A DNA stretch of 64,000 nucleotides from Roridomyces roridus (Eukaryota > Basidiomycota > Agaricomycetes > Agaricales > Mycenaceae), in the NCBI GenBank assembly GCA_029378245.1, contig JARKIF010000010.1, positions 496,001-560,000 on the forward strand, in the 5' to 3' direction. Both the position numbers and the translations under genes were made by a program. The notes beneath the pieces were generated by a model, which was not told the DNA's origin, searched no databases, and saw nothing but the letters and a program-made list of their open reading frames with translations. Positions 11,579 to 22,724 of this stretch are shown piece by piece; within the stretch, counting starts at the first letter, position 1, and every line of letters starts with the position of its first letter.

Positions 11579-14500
11579 CTAAAAGTCCTTTCCATCCAGC
11601 GCAGTAATCTCATGTGAATCACAATTAGCAGGGTCAGATAAACTGGATGCATCTGGGTCCTCAGTGCTTGGTTTGAAGAGATGGGTATCGAGATATCCAT
11701 ATTGTAGTGCAATGAGGAAGGCAGTCCAGGCAGGGTCTTGGATTGTCTTAAGGGATGCACCATGGTTCAAAAGCAGTTTTGCAGTACGAATGTGGTGTTT
11801 CCCTGAGGAAAGATGCAATACAGTCCATCCAGTCCCCTCTGGAGCATTAACTGATGCCCCATGTTCTATGAGCAGTTTTGCAAAGTGAAGGTGGCCATTG
11901 TAGGAGGCACAGTGTAAAGGAGTCCAGCCATGTTTCTGTGCAGCGTTGACTGATGCCCCATGTTCAATCAGCAGCTTTGCAATGTCTAGATAGCCCTTTG
12001 AAGAGGCGCAGTGCAGTGGAGTGCAGCCGACTTTGTCCACAGCTTCAACTAGTGCTCCCTGTCTGATGAGCAGCTCAGTGATCTCTGTGTCACCAGAGCT
12101 TGAGGCAAGATGCAGTGCGGTCTTGCTATCTTTTTGAATGGCATTGACTGGAGTCCCGTGTCTGATGAGCAACTTTGCAATACTGAGAAAACCATGGCAT
12201 ACAGCTAAATGCAAGGGAGTCTGTCCATGAATCTCAACAGCTCCTACGGATGCACCATATTCAATGAGCATCTTTGCCATGTTGAGATTTGCAGCAAGGT
12301 GCAGGGGAGTCTGCCCTTTGGTATCAACAGCATCAACCAATGCACCATGTTCAACAAGCAGTGTGGCAAGGTCAAGATGGTCATAGTGTGCAGCAAGATG
12401 CAAGGGTGTCTGACCATCATTATCAATAGCATTGATTGATGCATTGTGCTCAACAAGTAGTTTTGCGGACCTGAGATGGTCATAATGGACAGCAAGATGC
12501 AGGGGTGTCCGACCATCCTTATCAGCAGCATTGACTGATGCACCATGCTCAACAAGTAGTTCTGCAGACCCGAGATGGTCATAGTGGACAGCAAGATGCA
12601 GGGGTGTCTGACCATCCTTATCAGGAGCATTGACTGATGCACCATGCTCAATGAGCAACACTGCAAGGTCCAGATAGCCATGGTATGTAGCAAGATGCAG
12701 GGGTGTCTGACTATTGTTGTCAGCAGCATTGACTGATGCAGTATGCCCAGCAAGCAACCTTGCACAGTTGAGATGACCATAGTGTGCAGCAAGATGCAAG
12801 GGTGTCTGACCATCATTATCAATAGCATTGATTGATGCATTGTGCTCAACAAGTAGTTTTGCGGACCTGAGATAGTCATAATGGACAGCAAGATGCAGGG
12901 GTGTCCGACCATCCTTATCAGCAGCATTGACTGATGCACCATGCTCAACAAGTAGTTCTGCAGACCCGAGATGGTCATAGTGGACAGCAAGATGCAGGGG
13001 TGTCCGACTATCCTTATCAGCAGCATTAATTGATGCCCCCTGCCCAATAAGGAACACCACAAGGTCAAGATAGCCATGGCGTGAGGCGAAATGCAGACCT
13101 GTGTTGCCATGATTTGTAACCGCATCAACTGATGCCCCACGGACAAGAAGCAACTTGACCAAGTCAAGGTGGCCATGACTAGAGGCAACATGTAGCGGAG
13201 TCCATCTATCATGTTCAGCAGCCTGCACTGGCACTTCAAGGTTGAGGAGCAGCTCCAACATACCAGTGTTACTAGAATTTAAGGCAAGATGGAGTGCATT
13301 CTGGCCCCCACTCTGAACAGCATTGATGGATGCTCCTTGTTCGATAAGTAGCCTAGCAATGTCCAGATTCCCAGAATCCAAGGCTACATATAGTGCAGTC
13401 CAGCCATTATCCTGAGCAGCATCAAGATGTGCCCCATGTTCAATGAGCAGCTTTGTGATATCCAAATGGTTGTTCTGTGCAGCAACATGCAGTGCTGTCT
13501 GGCCATTCTTGGCAGCAATATCAACTGGGATTCCATGTGTAATAAGTAACCTGACAATATCCAGGTGGCCAGAAGAGGATGCAGAATGCAGTGCAGTCTG
13601 GCCATTCAAAGCAACAGCCTCAATTGATGCTCCTTGTTCAATGAGCAACTTTGCAATGTTGAACAGGCCACCACCTGAAGCAATATACAAGGCAGTCTCA
13701 CCCGCATAATTGACTGCATCAACTGCAACCTTTTTATCATGGAGCAGTGATGACACCCCCTGTTGGAAACCCAGTTGTGCACACATACAGATAGCAGGTG
13801 CAGGTGGTTCATGCTCTCTGGATTCAGAACCACTGACTCTCAGTAGCTGAGAAAACACAGAGTATTGACTGCTTCCATCTTCTAGTAAGTGCATTGTTAC
13901 TGGGAGTAGCTGCTCCTGGTCTGTGTCACCACAGTGCTGGAAGTGCTTGAACCAGTTTTCAGCTGCATATGAAGCAAGTGGATAGTCAGCCAACATGTCA
14001 GCCTCCTGTTCTGAGAACAGAAGGAGGTAACGAAGACAAGTCTGTGCAATGAACCTCTGTGAGATATTTGGGCTGATATCAAACATGGATGAATATTTTT
14101 GGTAAAATTCTTTGGACAGAACATAGTCTCGCACAGATGGGTGTGCAAAACTGATTGATGCTTCCCAGTAATTGTGGGTGTTGATGACAATAAGCCCATC
14201 CAGCAGCTTGAAAATCTGAGAATTTGCCCTACGTCGGCCAGGGTAATGAATTGATGCATCCAGCCGGGAGAAGTCAAAGGTAGGTTGGTCCAAGCGAAAG
14301 GCAATAGCATCGGAAAGCTCCTCTGGCTTGAGCTCTCTTGCTGAGAACACAAGCCACCGTAGTATTGCCTGAATGAAAACTGATGGAAGTTTGGGTTCTT
14401 CCATGGCACGGTTAAGGAAACGGCTGTAGATACTGAAGAGATCAACGGGCAGAACTTCAAGGAGCTGATCCCATTCATCCTCCCAATGACAATACCCTAG

Positions 14501-15698
14501 CTCAATAATGAGGCAAGCAGCCATACGGAACCTATGTATATACTTAGCTTGGGCCCAGATATTGCAGACTGACTTACATTCCATTGCTCTTGGTCACAAT
14601 TTGTTCAGAGACTATGTTGGCATGTTCAACATCACAGGACATTGCAGAGACCTTGCTGTAGACAAAAGATTCTATGTCTTTAACTGATGTTGATGCATTG
14701 AGGCTTATCAAAGAAAGGTCTTTGAATCCCATTTGAAACTCCTGGAGTGGTTGGCTTGTTAACAGCACATGTGAGTGCTTTCTTGGAGAACCACATAATC
14801 TGTTGACAAATTGAACAAGAGTGGACCAATCAATCTTGTGACATTCATCCAGCCCATCTAGAACAATGTATGCCTGTCCCAGTTCCACAAGCAAATCATC
14901 AAGGAGATCTTGGAGATCTTGGATTTCTGGTTGTATGGTGCCATTCCCCAGCCTTTTATGAAGGTGCCCCAGAGAATCATGTGCAATGGGTGACTGTCCA
15001 GAGAGCTGCCAGACAATAGAGCGTAACATGATATCCATGCTCTGTCTGTGGTTCCTGAAGTCAAAAAAGAAATACGAGACTGTATTGCCAGTTTCAATAA
15101 GGTCCCGAATGATGGTTGAGCTGTTCATGTCAGCAGAAATAATGTTTTGCAATGGCAAACATACCTCAGTACACTTTTCCCAGTTCCAGCTGAGATAAAT
15201 TAAGCATGGAGAGAGGATTCAAATGAGATGAACACACAGATTCCCTGGATCCACAAGCCCCCAGGTATTTCTTTCCAATTCCTGACCTGATCATGCTGGA
15301 GAAGCCAGGTCCCAGTATCCTTATAGCGGAGTTCTTGCAGCTGATGCTGTCTGTCCTGTTGATCAGGAGGATTTCCTAACCACTTGAGCAAATCTTCATC
15401 TGATCTACACAAACATGAGCCACCAGAGCTATGCTGGAAGAAAATGCACAGAACCCTTGGATACTGTCATAAAATGATGAGTGAACTTGGCAGCAGGGGG
15501 TGTCAAAGAGCATACATATTGACAATGGCACTTCCTCCAGCACCACCAGAACCGCTGATTCCATCACCTGTTCCACCTGACCCTCCTGAGCCACCTATAG
15601 CCAAGAGATCATGATTTCTCATGGTCCCAATCTGCTGGATTTCACACACCATAGATATGCACACCCCTGCCTGTTTTGAGCCGGTGGGTATTAGACAT
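11579..15698 (-). CDS. NOD-like receptor: NACHT/NPHP3-like NTPase with 21 ankyrin repeats
   Basis: Spliced model on the minus strand: 15698-15650, 15594-15516, 15428-15238, 15189-15165, 15120-14578, 14531-11579; 1279 residues. Intron positions and phases match the + strand paralogue at 4139 exactly, including the 25-nt exon carrying most of the P-loop (GISGTGKS, about residues 105-112). The N-terminus is Gly-rich (GGSGGSGGTGDG), then a segment like NPHP3-type N-terminal domains (WLGNPPDQQD), the NTPase with VLDGLDECH near residue 200, and 21 ankyrin repeats. Here the middle repeats are far more uniform (TPLHLAVHYDHL recurring) than in the paralogue, because a block of four repeats has been duplicated. 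Expected role: a cytoplasmic STAND sensor of non-self or stress; the ligand is unknown. Confidence 0.9.
12394..13005 (-). repeat. near-identical duplication of a four-ankyrin block (396-nt offset)
   Basis: About 12394-12609 matches about 12790-13005 almost base for base at an offset of 396 nt, exactly four repeats of 99 nt. The encoded repeats alternate GASVNAADKDGRTPLHLAV with NASINAIDNDGQTPLHLAA. Differences are few (for example GATGG versus GATAG near 12474 and 12870), implying a recent duplication or gene conversion. Confidence 0.85.
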
Positions 15699-16167
15699 GG
15701 TGAAAGTGATCTGCAGATTGTTATCCCCATCCAATGAGGAAAAAGGCAAAGAGAGGTGCTCACTGCAAGCGCAGAACTCAGAGAGGTGGTGGTGGTAAGA
15801 AGCAAAGAAGGTGCCAGCGTGCACGGACAAACCTGAACAAACTCTCTCATGATCTGTCAAAACACAGCCTGTCGTAAATTTTGAAAGCCACTCTCGGCCT
15901 AACAAGTGTCAAGGGCTGCAAGCTCTTTATCACAATCAATTGGTAGCTATGTGGTAGCTATAGACCGCAAGTACTGTGTACAAATTGGAGTGATAGTTAC
16001 TCGACTGAGTCTGCAAATCATTTGACAAGGCCTGAGAGTGGTAGTAGTCTGGCAGATTCATCCATTTCAACTTGCGCCGCTGTCATGGATTGATAAAGAA
16101 GATTCAGCGAGGCTCCGCATGCAGATAAAAGAAAACTGGAGAGGCGCGCGAGGAACAAGCATAAATT
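15699..16167. other. 5' flank of the minus-strand receptor
   Basis: The part 15724-15815, read on the minus strand, matches 4021-4112 upstream of the + strand receptor (shared words include TTCTTTGCTTC and GCTTGCAGTGAGC). The receptor duplication therefore includes upstream/leader sequence, not only the coding region. No further gene is seen up to 16167. Confidence 0.6.
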
Positions 16168-18340
16168 CTGCTACTTGCTGTCAGCACAACAATCCAGATG
16201 CAGTTCATACTCACATCTCTCCTCGCCCTCGTCCTTGTGCTTGTCCTCCCCCACATCACGGGCCTTATCCAGATCCCTCTTTTGCCTCGGGCTATCAGCA
16301 GACGCCCGAATCAGGCACGTCATCGACCACTCCCTCGACCTCTCCGAGTCCTCCGTACAATTAACTTGCTCGATGTAGTCGTAGCCCGTGAACTTGACAA
16401 AGACGTCCCAGGCCCGCGGCTTGCTCGGTGCGGGGAATCAGATCCACCTGCTTCCCGGACTGATGACGGCGCCGCGCGAGGCTCGGCCGCGTGCCCGTCG
16501 GTGTCCCCATGAGGAGACGGTAGCCTGTCCACGGTGCAGTCCAGGTGCGTTGAGGGAAGGCCGGATAGGTATTGTACCCGAGATACGTGTCGACGACCCA
16601 CCGCAGCCATGGATAATGCGCGACGCCGCCCGCCGACGCGGACAGATTCTCGGGGAAGGGCACCCGATGCAGATTGTACACACAGTGCATCGCGAGCCAC
16701 GGGCAAGACCCGATGCCGAGGTTGAATGCCCACACGACGGCCCGTTCATACCGAGGTAGATCCTCCGAATCAATCTCGTCGTACGTGCCAGGTGCGGGGA
16801 GAGACCGGCGATGGGGACGTTTGGGAAGAGCCGGTACTGGGGTCGCCCCATGCCGGGATGCGGTGGAAGTCGACGGGAGGGTGGGACTTTCAGTTCGCTT
16901 CGCCATTTTCGTTTTGGGAGCGGGCGTAAGGAAGGATGAGGTTCGGCCCCATGTTAGTGAGACGGAGGGCATCAGGGATTGCTCGAGAGGAACTGAGCAC
17001 GATTTATTTAGTCGAGGTCGAGACCGAGACGGGGAGAGAGGACCATTGACATACCGACTCGGAGCATCCGAAACACCTGGGTGGCATCGTTTTCAGCGCT
17101 TGGAGTTGGCACTGCACGACGTCGTGAGTGATTCGACTCGTAGAGGTTCCGCGTGCGCCGGGTTCCTGTGGCCCACTCTATTCGCGGGACCCGGCCGCAG
17201 ATACCAGACCGTCTTGTACCTGTCTGGATAACCAAGGAAGCGGCTTTCGTATCTCGACTTAGAGAAAGAGAGGACCGAGCGCATTGCCATAGTTGGCTAC
17301 CGATGGTCCACGTGGGGCAGCCGGCGGACGGCGTTGGCTGTACTACGTGTGGGTCGGCTTCAAAAGCAGTTGAGTTCAGCGAGCGTAGAAGATGGCTGGA
17401 TCGGGGGCACGCTGGGGACAGAGATGGATGTGCGTGCGCGGTGGACCACCAGTCGGCGCTTAATGCCCCCAGAAATCTACCGGAGCCACGAAGGCCAGAG
17501 CCCAAACCCGAGCAAGTTTGTCAAGCTGTTCGCGTTCACTCAGGTGGACTGGAAGAACTGCCACGAAAGATGCCGCTGACACACTCACCTTCCGTTTGCG
17601 GTCATCGACTTCACCACCGAGCAGTAATGATACTGTCTGGTAGAGATGCGTCGGGAGACTAGGTTAGCAACGCGCTCACCGCCACTGTACTACCGAGGCT
17701 GATCTTGTCTCCGACTCTGCTGGCAGCAAGCCCCGCCTTGGCCCCGCCTCTCCCTGTGTCCGCCCTACGGTCCTCCGACATTCCTCCAGATATGGCCCAA
17801 CGGCCTGCGTATCCACCGGTGGGATCACCACGCGCCATGCCGTCGCCTCCTCTGTGCACTGTCCTCTGGACCACGGTTTCCCACCGACGTTCACAGTCAA
17901 GGGCACCAACGCGCGACTTTCGGACGAGGCGTAGTGGTTTTGTTACGGAGGGAACCTCAGACGCCTGGGCTCCGCACACTGTCCTCCTTCGGCACTCTTC
18001 CGCCCACCAATACCAATTCGTCACGACTCACTCCGCGTCCCAACCTGCCACCTTTTTCTCGGCCGACAAGAGCGACTCGTTGGGGAGGGCGTAACGCGAT
18101 AATGGAGTGAGTGCGTTAAAGTCGTACGTGGCATGCGCCTTTCCCGCTGTAGGATGACACGATACTCTTGTGAGTATTGTAACCGTCTCGAACAAATCCA
18201 AATCTTGGCTGACCGAATGTCTAGACTCAAATTCGTCCCGCCACCAAAGGCCTGAGGCCATCCGTCGCTCAGCGTCGCCAATTCCTTCGTGCTAGCATTC
18301 ATCCCAGTATCCTCTGGCGACTTCCGTCCGCTCACATCAC
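16168..18340 (-). other. coding-like remnants, gene not resolved
   Basis: Minus-strand frames look protein-coding in patches: about 16972-16420 (YERAVVWAFNLGIGSCPWL, then WLRWVVDTYLGYNTYPAFPQ), about 16430-16168 (WDVFVKFTGYDYIEQVN, then an acidic/Lys-rich tail), 17290-17093 (ESRFLGYPDRYKTVWYLRP), 17909-17676 and 18261-18028. Joining the first two needs a frame change with no plausible intron, since only about 28 nt separate them. I do not recognise the family. It may be one eroded gene or a gene with introns I could not place. Confidence 0.3.
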
Positions 18341-18744
18341 GCGCTGCATTGGGATTGGAATGTCGATCTTACTGCACATCACTTTCTATTGCACACGACC
18401 TCACACAAAGGCCTCGCGCCGTCTGAGCACACGCCTCCTGCCCCTGTACGACGCAAGCGGCAGTTTCATCCATCTGCATCATCTCGTCGCAGCGAGAAGA
18501 GCGGGATACCGACGATTTGGAAACATCGTCCTGAGGAATGCGGGGCCGGCGGGCTTCCTGCCATAGAGTCGTTCGTCGGAGAAGGGTCTCTTTGCTCCCT
18601 GCCACCTGGGAGGGGAGCGACCGGGGCGGGAGATGTGCTGAAAGAGTGGATAGCGAGGCGTCGATGCTACGGTAGCAGCTGGCGAATTGCAGGAAGGGTA
18701 TGCAGCCGGATGATACTGCGTTGGAGGACGACTCACCGGGCGGA

Positions 18745-18975
18745 AGAGGACGAATGCCGTTTGAGATTGATTTGGAGGTGGATAGGAGGCCGCCGAGTGC
18801 GTGGTTTGCGGTGACGTTTTTACGGCTGTTCGTGTGGAGCGGGGCGAGGGCTGCTGTGGCGCTTGTGGGATGGGCTATTGGCGTTCTTGGGCTGTCGTCC
18901 GTTTCTCGGTGGTGGTAGGAGTTGAGGGAGGGAGGGTAAGAGGGTCAAGTTGGATTGACTCTCGTGCCGTTTGTA
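18745..18975 (+). pseudogene. C-terminal fragment of the FAD oxidoreductase, second copy
   Basis: This segment repeats 3745-3975: both encode FEIDL.VDR.PPSAW, then a Phe-rich stretch, SGARA.VALVGWAIGVL, and a shared 3' flank (GAGGGTCAAG). Nothing of the upstream domains is present, so it is only a relic. It is followed by copy 2 of the 430-bp block. Confidence 0.8.
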
Positions 18976-19284
18976 CGCCGGTGTCTTGTAGTACTACAAC
19001 TTGCACTTCGCTTTTCCTCCCCTTCAGCGTAACGTGACGGACGCGTCAATGGTCCGTGCACGAACGCGGGAGTTCCCAATATATCATATAAAGCGTGCAG
19101 TCTCTTCTATTGCTTCGCGAACTTGGAATCCGTTGAGATCTATGAAAGTCACTCAGCGTTACTTAACGCCTGGATTTTGACCTTAGTCCTCCGGCGATCC
19201 CGCGAAGTCAACCCTTCTCCAACGATTCTCTGTATATCACTACTTGTTCGTCAGTGATATACAGTCTGGCCCCGAGACTAACCT

Positions 19285-19729
19285 TCAAGATCCTCGCTGC
19301 GCTACCTACTCCCCACTACAATCCGATCCAGACTAATTTTCGACTTCACATTGTCTGGCTTGCGCCCCCGTCTTAAAGTTACTCACCTTACTGTACACTT
19401 ACATTAGCTTACACCTTAGCTTACCCCACTTGTGGGACAGATGGATGGATGGGATATGAATTAACAAAATGAACGAGCCAAGGAACGAACGAGCGGATGA
19501 ATGAATGCTGGCTGACAGGTGCAATGGCGGGTCTATCTATGTATTACCACGAGATACTTTAGAGTGGGCTGCGATAGCAGTTCTTGATTCGGGTTTGGAC
19601 TGAATGAAGTGGTTCAATTGAACGTGCACTAGTATACGTATACAAAATTGGAGATATCTAGGAAAAACTACGCGCAATTGCACGGTGAGGATAACAGTTA
19701 GTTGGGTATCTGGTAAGTAAGTATGTGAT
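19285..19729. repeat. 430-bp block, copy 2
   Basis: Matches 1145-1573 in the same orientation, with small indels and a shorter GATG tract. It ends two bases short of the stop codon of the next, minus-strand gene, so it serves as that gene's 3' flank. Confidence 0.85.
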
Positions 19730-19731
19730 GT

Positions 19732-21039
19732 TCAATCTTTTCTATCGACGGAACTGTGAGCTGAATACGCGTCCCCGGTTCGCGCAGTTGGGGCGGAACA
19801 GCTTTGATCGACCAACATCAAATCTGCCATCCCCCGCGCGCCTGGCACTGGTCCCGAGTGAGAAGTGTAGCCGTATCGAGGTGGGGGCTGGAGCTGCACC
19901 CAATGTTCAACTTGCGCTGGCTCTGATTCAAATCGTCAATCAATTTCTCCCGCCAACCAATATTGTTTCTCGGGAATTCGACGAACCTGCAACTGTGTCC
20001 TGGCCCAGATTCCAGTTCACTTCAAGTCTGCTCAAGGACAGAACGAGGATCATGACGGTGAAACTGCACGCTCGGAGGAAGAGTAGGTCTAAGAGGTCCA
20101 TGGTTTCGAGCGTGGTGAGCCTGGCTCCTACTTTGTTGATTCCCTTGGGGGAGTAGAGTACGGTGAAGATTAGGTAGAGGAGGCCGTGGAGGGCGAAGAC
20201 GGGGGCGATCGCGAGGAGGGTGAGGTTTGTGATCTAGGACAGTTCAAGCTGTATAAATTCGCAACTTGCAAGTTGAACTTACTTTATCGGGTATGGCAGC
20301 AGCTTGGTACGCCCGCCAGAGTAGAACCGCCGCCAAGAGCACGTCAAAAGCGGCGAGAATCTCGAAGGCGGTGGAGACATAGTACAACCGCTGAGCGATG
20401 TCCACACGATGGTCAGCCGTGTCGAGCGAAATGACGCCGTGGTAGAATTTGATACGGCTGTCGATATCGAGTCCCTCGGCCGCGGTAGCGAAAACAAAGG
20501 CGAGCAACGCAAGGGCGAGGTGCAATCGCGTGAGTCGATGTGCACCAAATTTGCCTTTCGTCCCGTTGAACAGGGCGGTTTCGCGATTTCGGATGATGGA
20601 GATGATGGCGAGGAATAGAAGGACGGCGGCCCATTTGCCGAAGAGGTATTCGAGGAAGGAGAGCACTGGGATCAGCAGTATTGGGTAGGAACGCGTGTAG
20701 TACGCGGATCGGATGTTTTCTAGGACTATGAGGCATAGATACGCCGCATTTGACCAGGCGGCGAAGAGGATGGCTGCGAGGAGCAGCGTGTATGCAAGTC
20801 GTGGATTGCGTGTCTTTGTCAATGCAACGATATTCCAGATGCCGAGGAACGCATAAGCCAGGGCTAATATGCATACGACAATGAAGATTCCCTGGGTTAA
20901 ATTGAGTGGATGAGTGGATGCAGGAATAAGAACGCACTTTGGTCAGAGGATCTGGGCGAAAGCCGCTCTCTTCATATTGGCGCAGACAAACAGCTGGTGA
21001 AATTAAGCTGAAGAGGATGAGAGTGAGAAGAGAGAACAT
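19732..21039 (-). CDS. seven-helix membrane protein, short paralogue
   Basis: Spliced model: 21039-20938, 20891-20283, 20233-19987, 19922-19732; 382 residues. A hydrophobic leader (MFSLLTLILFSLISPAVCL) is followed by GFRPDPLTK and about seven membrane segments, for example AYTLLLAAILFAAWSNAAYL, then AFDVLLAAVLLWRAYQAAAIPDK, and a short Pro-rich tail. It is clearly paralogous to the gene at 45937, sharing all three intron positions and many identical residues (ATAAEGL, AAIPDK, FAWSNAAY), but its tail is much shorter. I recognise it only as an agaricomycete multi-pass family of unknown function, possibly receptor-like. Its 3' end abuts the duplicated 430-bp block. Confidence 0.8.
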
Positions 21040-21666
21040 CCTTGCCCAGAGAGTGTGGTAATTTCTGCGTTTTTGAATACAAAAGTCCCGTCGAGATTTT
21101 TGTTGCCAAGAGCTGTCATGCAGACGGACATCCGACACAAGTTCGATGGCTTGAGTGGGAATACTAGCCTTGGGTGGGCGTTCGTGGAAAGTTATAAATT
21201 GGCTGACTTGGCGTGCTGAAGGTCGCATTAGAGAGCGTCTGACCAAACTGTGGGCATCGAGCTCAGTTTCATTTCAAGCACTCAACGGAGCTCAACCGCC
21301 GCACCAGCGCCCAAGTTCGACGTCGACATCTTGACATGAATACACAATACGCAGAATGACTCACTCGCGAGCCAAGCGATGTATCCGTTGCCCAGGTTAT
21401 TGAAAGAAGAAGAAGAAAAAATTGTTTGATGAGTATGCTCCAATGCAAAAGAAATTGGCGTTCATTTCAAGTACGATGCTGCTCGCGGGCTCCAACAGCT
21501 CTCAAACGGCCATCCCCACCGCCGGCGGGTCACTCTGCAGCGTGCTGGACATCAGGAAGAATCGCAAATAGAAAGTCGGAGCTGGTACATCATTGAATGA
21601 ATATACAGACCGAGAGGTGTACAAATCCAGTGCATGAGGTATGTGTCGTTGTATACAAGATACCGG
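21040..21666. other. intergenic, no gene seen
   Basis: Shared upstream/downstream space between two minus-strand genes. No coding frame or repeat was found, apart from an A/G-rich tract near 21405. Confidence 0.4.
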
Positions 21667-22432
21667 CTAAAGAGAGGGTTGGCTGTTCGGATCCGATTCG
21701 GAGGATTGCTTTTCACGCAGGTTGGACATCATTCTTTGAAAGATTTCATAGGCTACGAATGAGATGAGCACGCTTGATCAAGGTAACAGAGGAAGGTTAT
21801 ATACCGCGTCGAGTAACCTCAGCCTTTCGCTCAAGTCTTGCACGCTCAAACTGGCTTGTGGAGGGCGAGCTGGTCTTGCACCGTCAGTGGGCATTATGTA
21901 GTACCATGAGCACTGACGCAAAGTACGAGACGCATGCTTCGTGCGCCGCCCGAACAGCAGGACCAAACGCGGCAGCGAACCATTTCTCGAAATCTTCATT
22001 CTCCGCCTCATCCAAATGATCTCTCATACCAAATGCGAGGATGGGAATGTGCAAGGACGGGTCGATGAATTCGAGTTCCGGAGGCACGCGTTGAAAATCC
22101 ATTAGAGAGATGAAGACATCCGGAGTGAGGATTTGCTCTTTTATGGTCTGAGAGTGCGTTGGGTGTGAATGCGAGAGAGAGGGAGTGTCTAGCTCACTCA
22201 CATCATAGTAACGGAAGGACAAGTGCTCTCTCTTGAAAAAATGGTGCAGCCCAGAGTCAAGTGCGATTCCACCACCAAAAGATAGATCATCCGGGTCGAG
22301 AATATTGTCATGAGAATTCTTGACAATGGTGTGTGCTACGCGGGGATCTTGTATATGCTGGGAGAAATTGGGGGAACACGAGGGTATGGCTTGTTCTATG
22401 GCGTGGTCGATCTGGGACTTGAGAGAATACAT
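21667..22432 (-). CDS. hypothetical protein, 206 aa
   Basis: Spliced model: 22432-22202, 22147-21914, 21874-21805, 21752-21667. The introns are 39-54 nt, and intron 1 opens with GTGAGT. The protein is soluble and mildly acidic. It contains DPDDLSFGGGIALDSGL near residue 50, DVFISLMDFQRVPPELEFID near 90, an acidic EAENEDFEKWFAAAFG helix-like stretch, and a C-terminal Arg/Glu-rich helix (RARLERKAEVTRRAYEIFQR). There is no signal peptide or membrane segment. I do not recognise a domain. The last exon join was chosen because it keeps a continuous helical tail in frame; the alternative donor gives an immediate stop. Confidence 0.65.
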
Positions 22433-22724
22433 ATGGAGGACGTGGGCGAGAACAGACAGAAACTAGGAGAAGGGAGAGGCGCGCGTATAATTTGGATGTT
22501 CAAGTTGTGGAGGAACAAACAGAGCTGGGTGCTGAGCCGTGGAAATTGCGATTGACAGCCGATCAACCACCGGATATGGTTCATTTGTTCTTTTCCTCCA
22601 CGACGCGTGGCACCGTAGGCCTTACGCGACGCGTTCCTTTGCTCGTTGTGCCAGAGAGAGGGTGACCCGGCATATATAAGACCGGCAATTCCGTGAGTCG
22701 CACCCCGAAACCTGTCCCAAACCA

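Noticed and set aside
12244..13239. 331-codon reverse-strand ORF within the ankyrin array
   Set aside because: It is an alternate frame of the same strand's tandem repeats; repetition keeps it open without implying coding.
16198..16512. + strand ORF beginning with a signal-peptide-like MQFILTSLLALVLVLVL
   Set aside because: The hydrophobic start is the complement of an acidic, coding-like stretch on the minus strand; the rest of the frame is Arg/Pro-rich noise.
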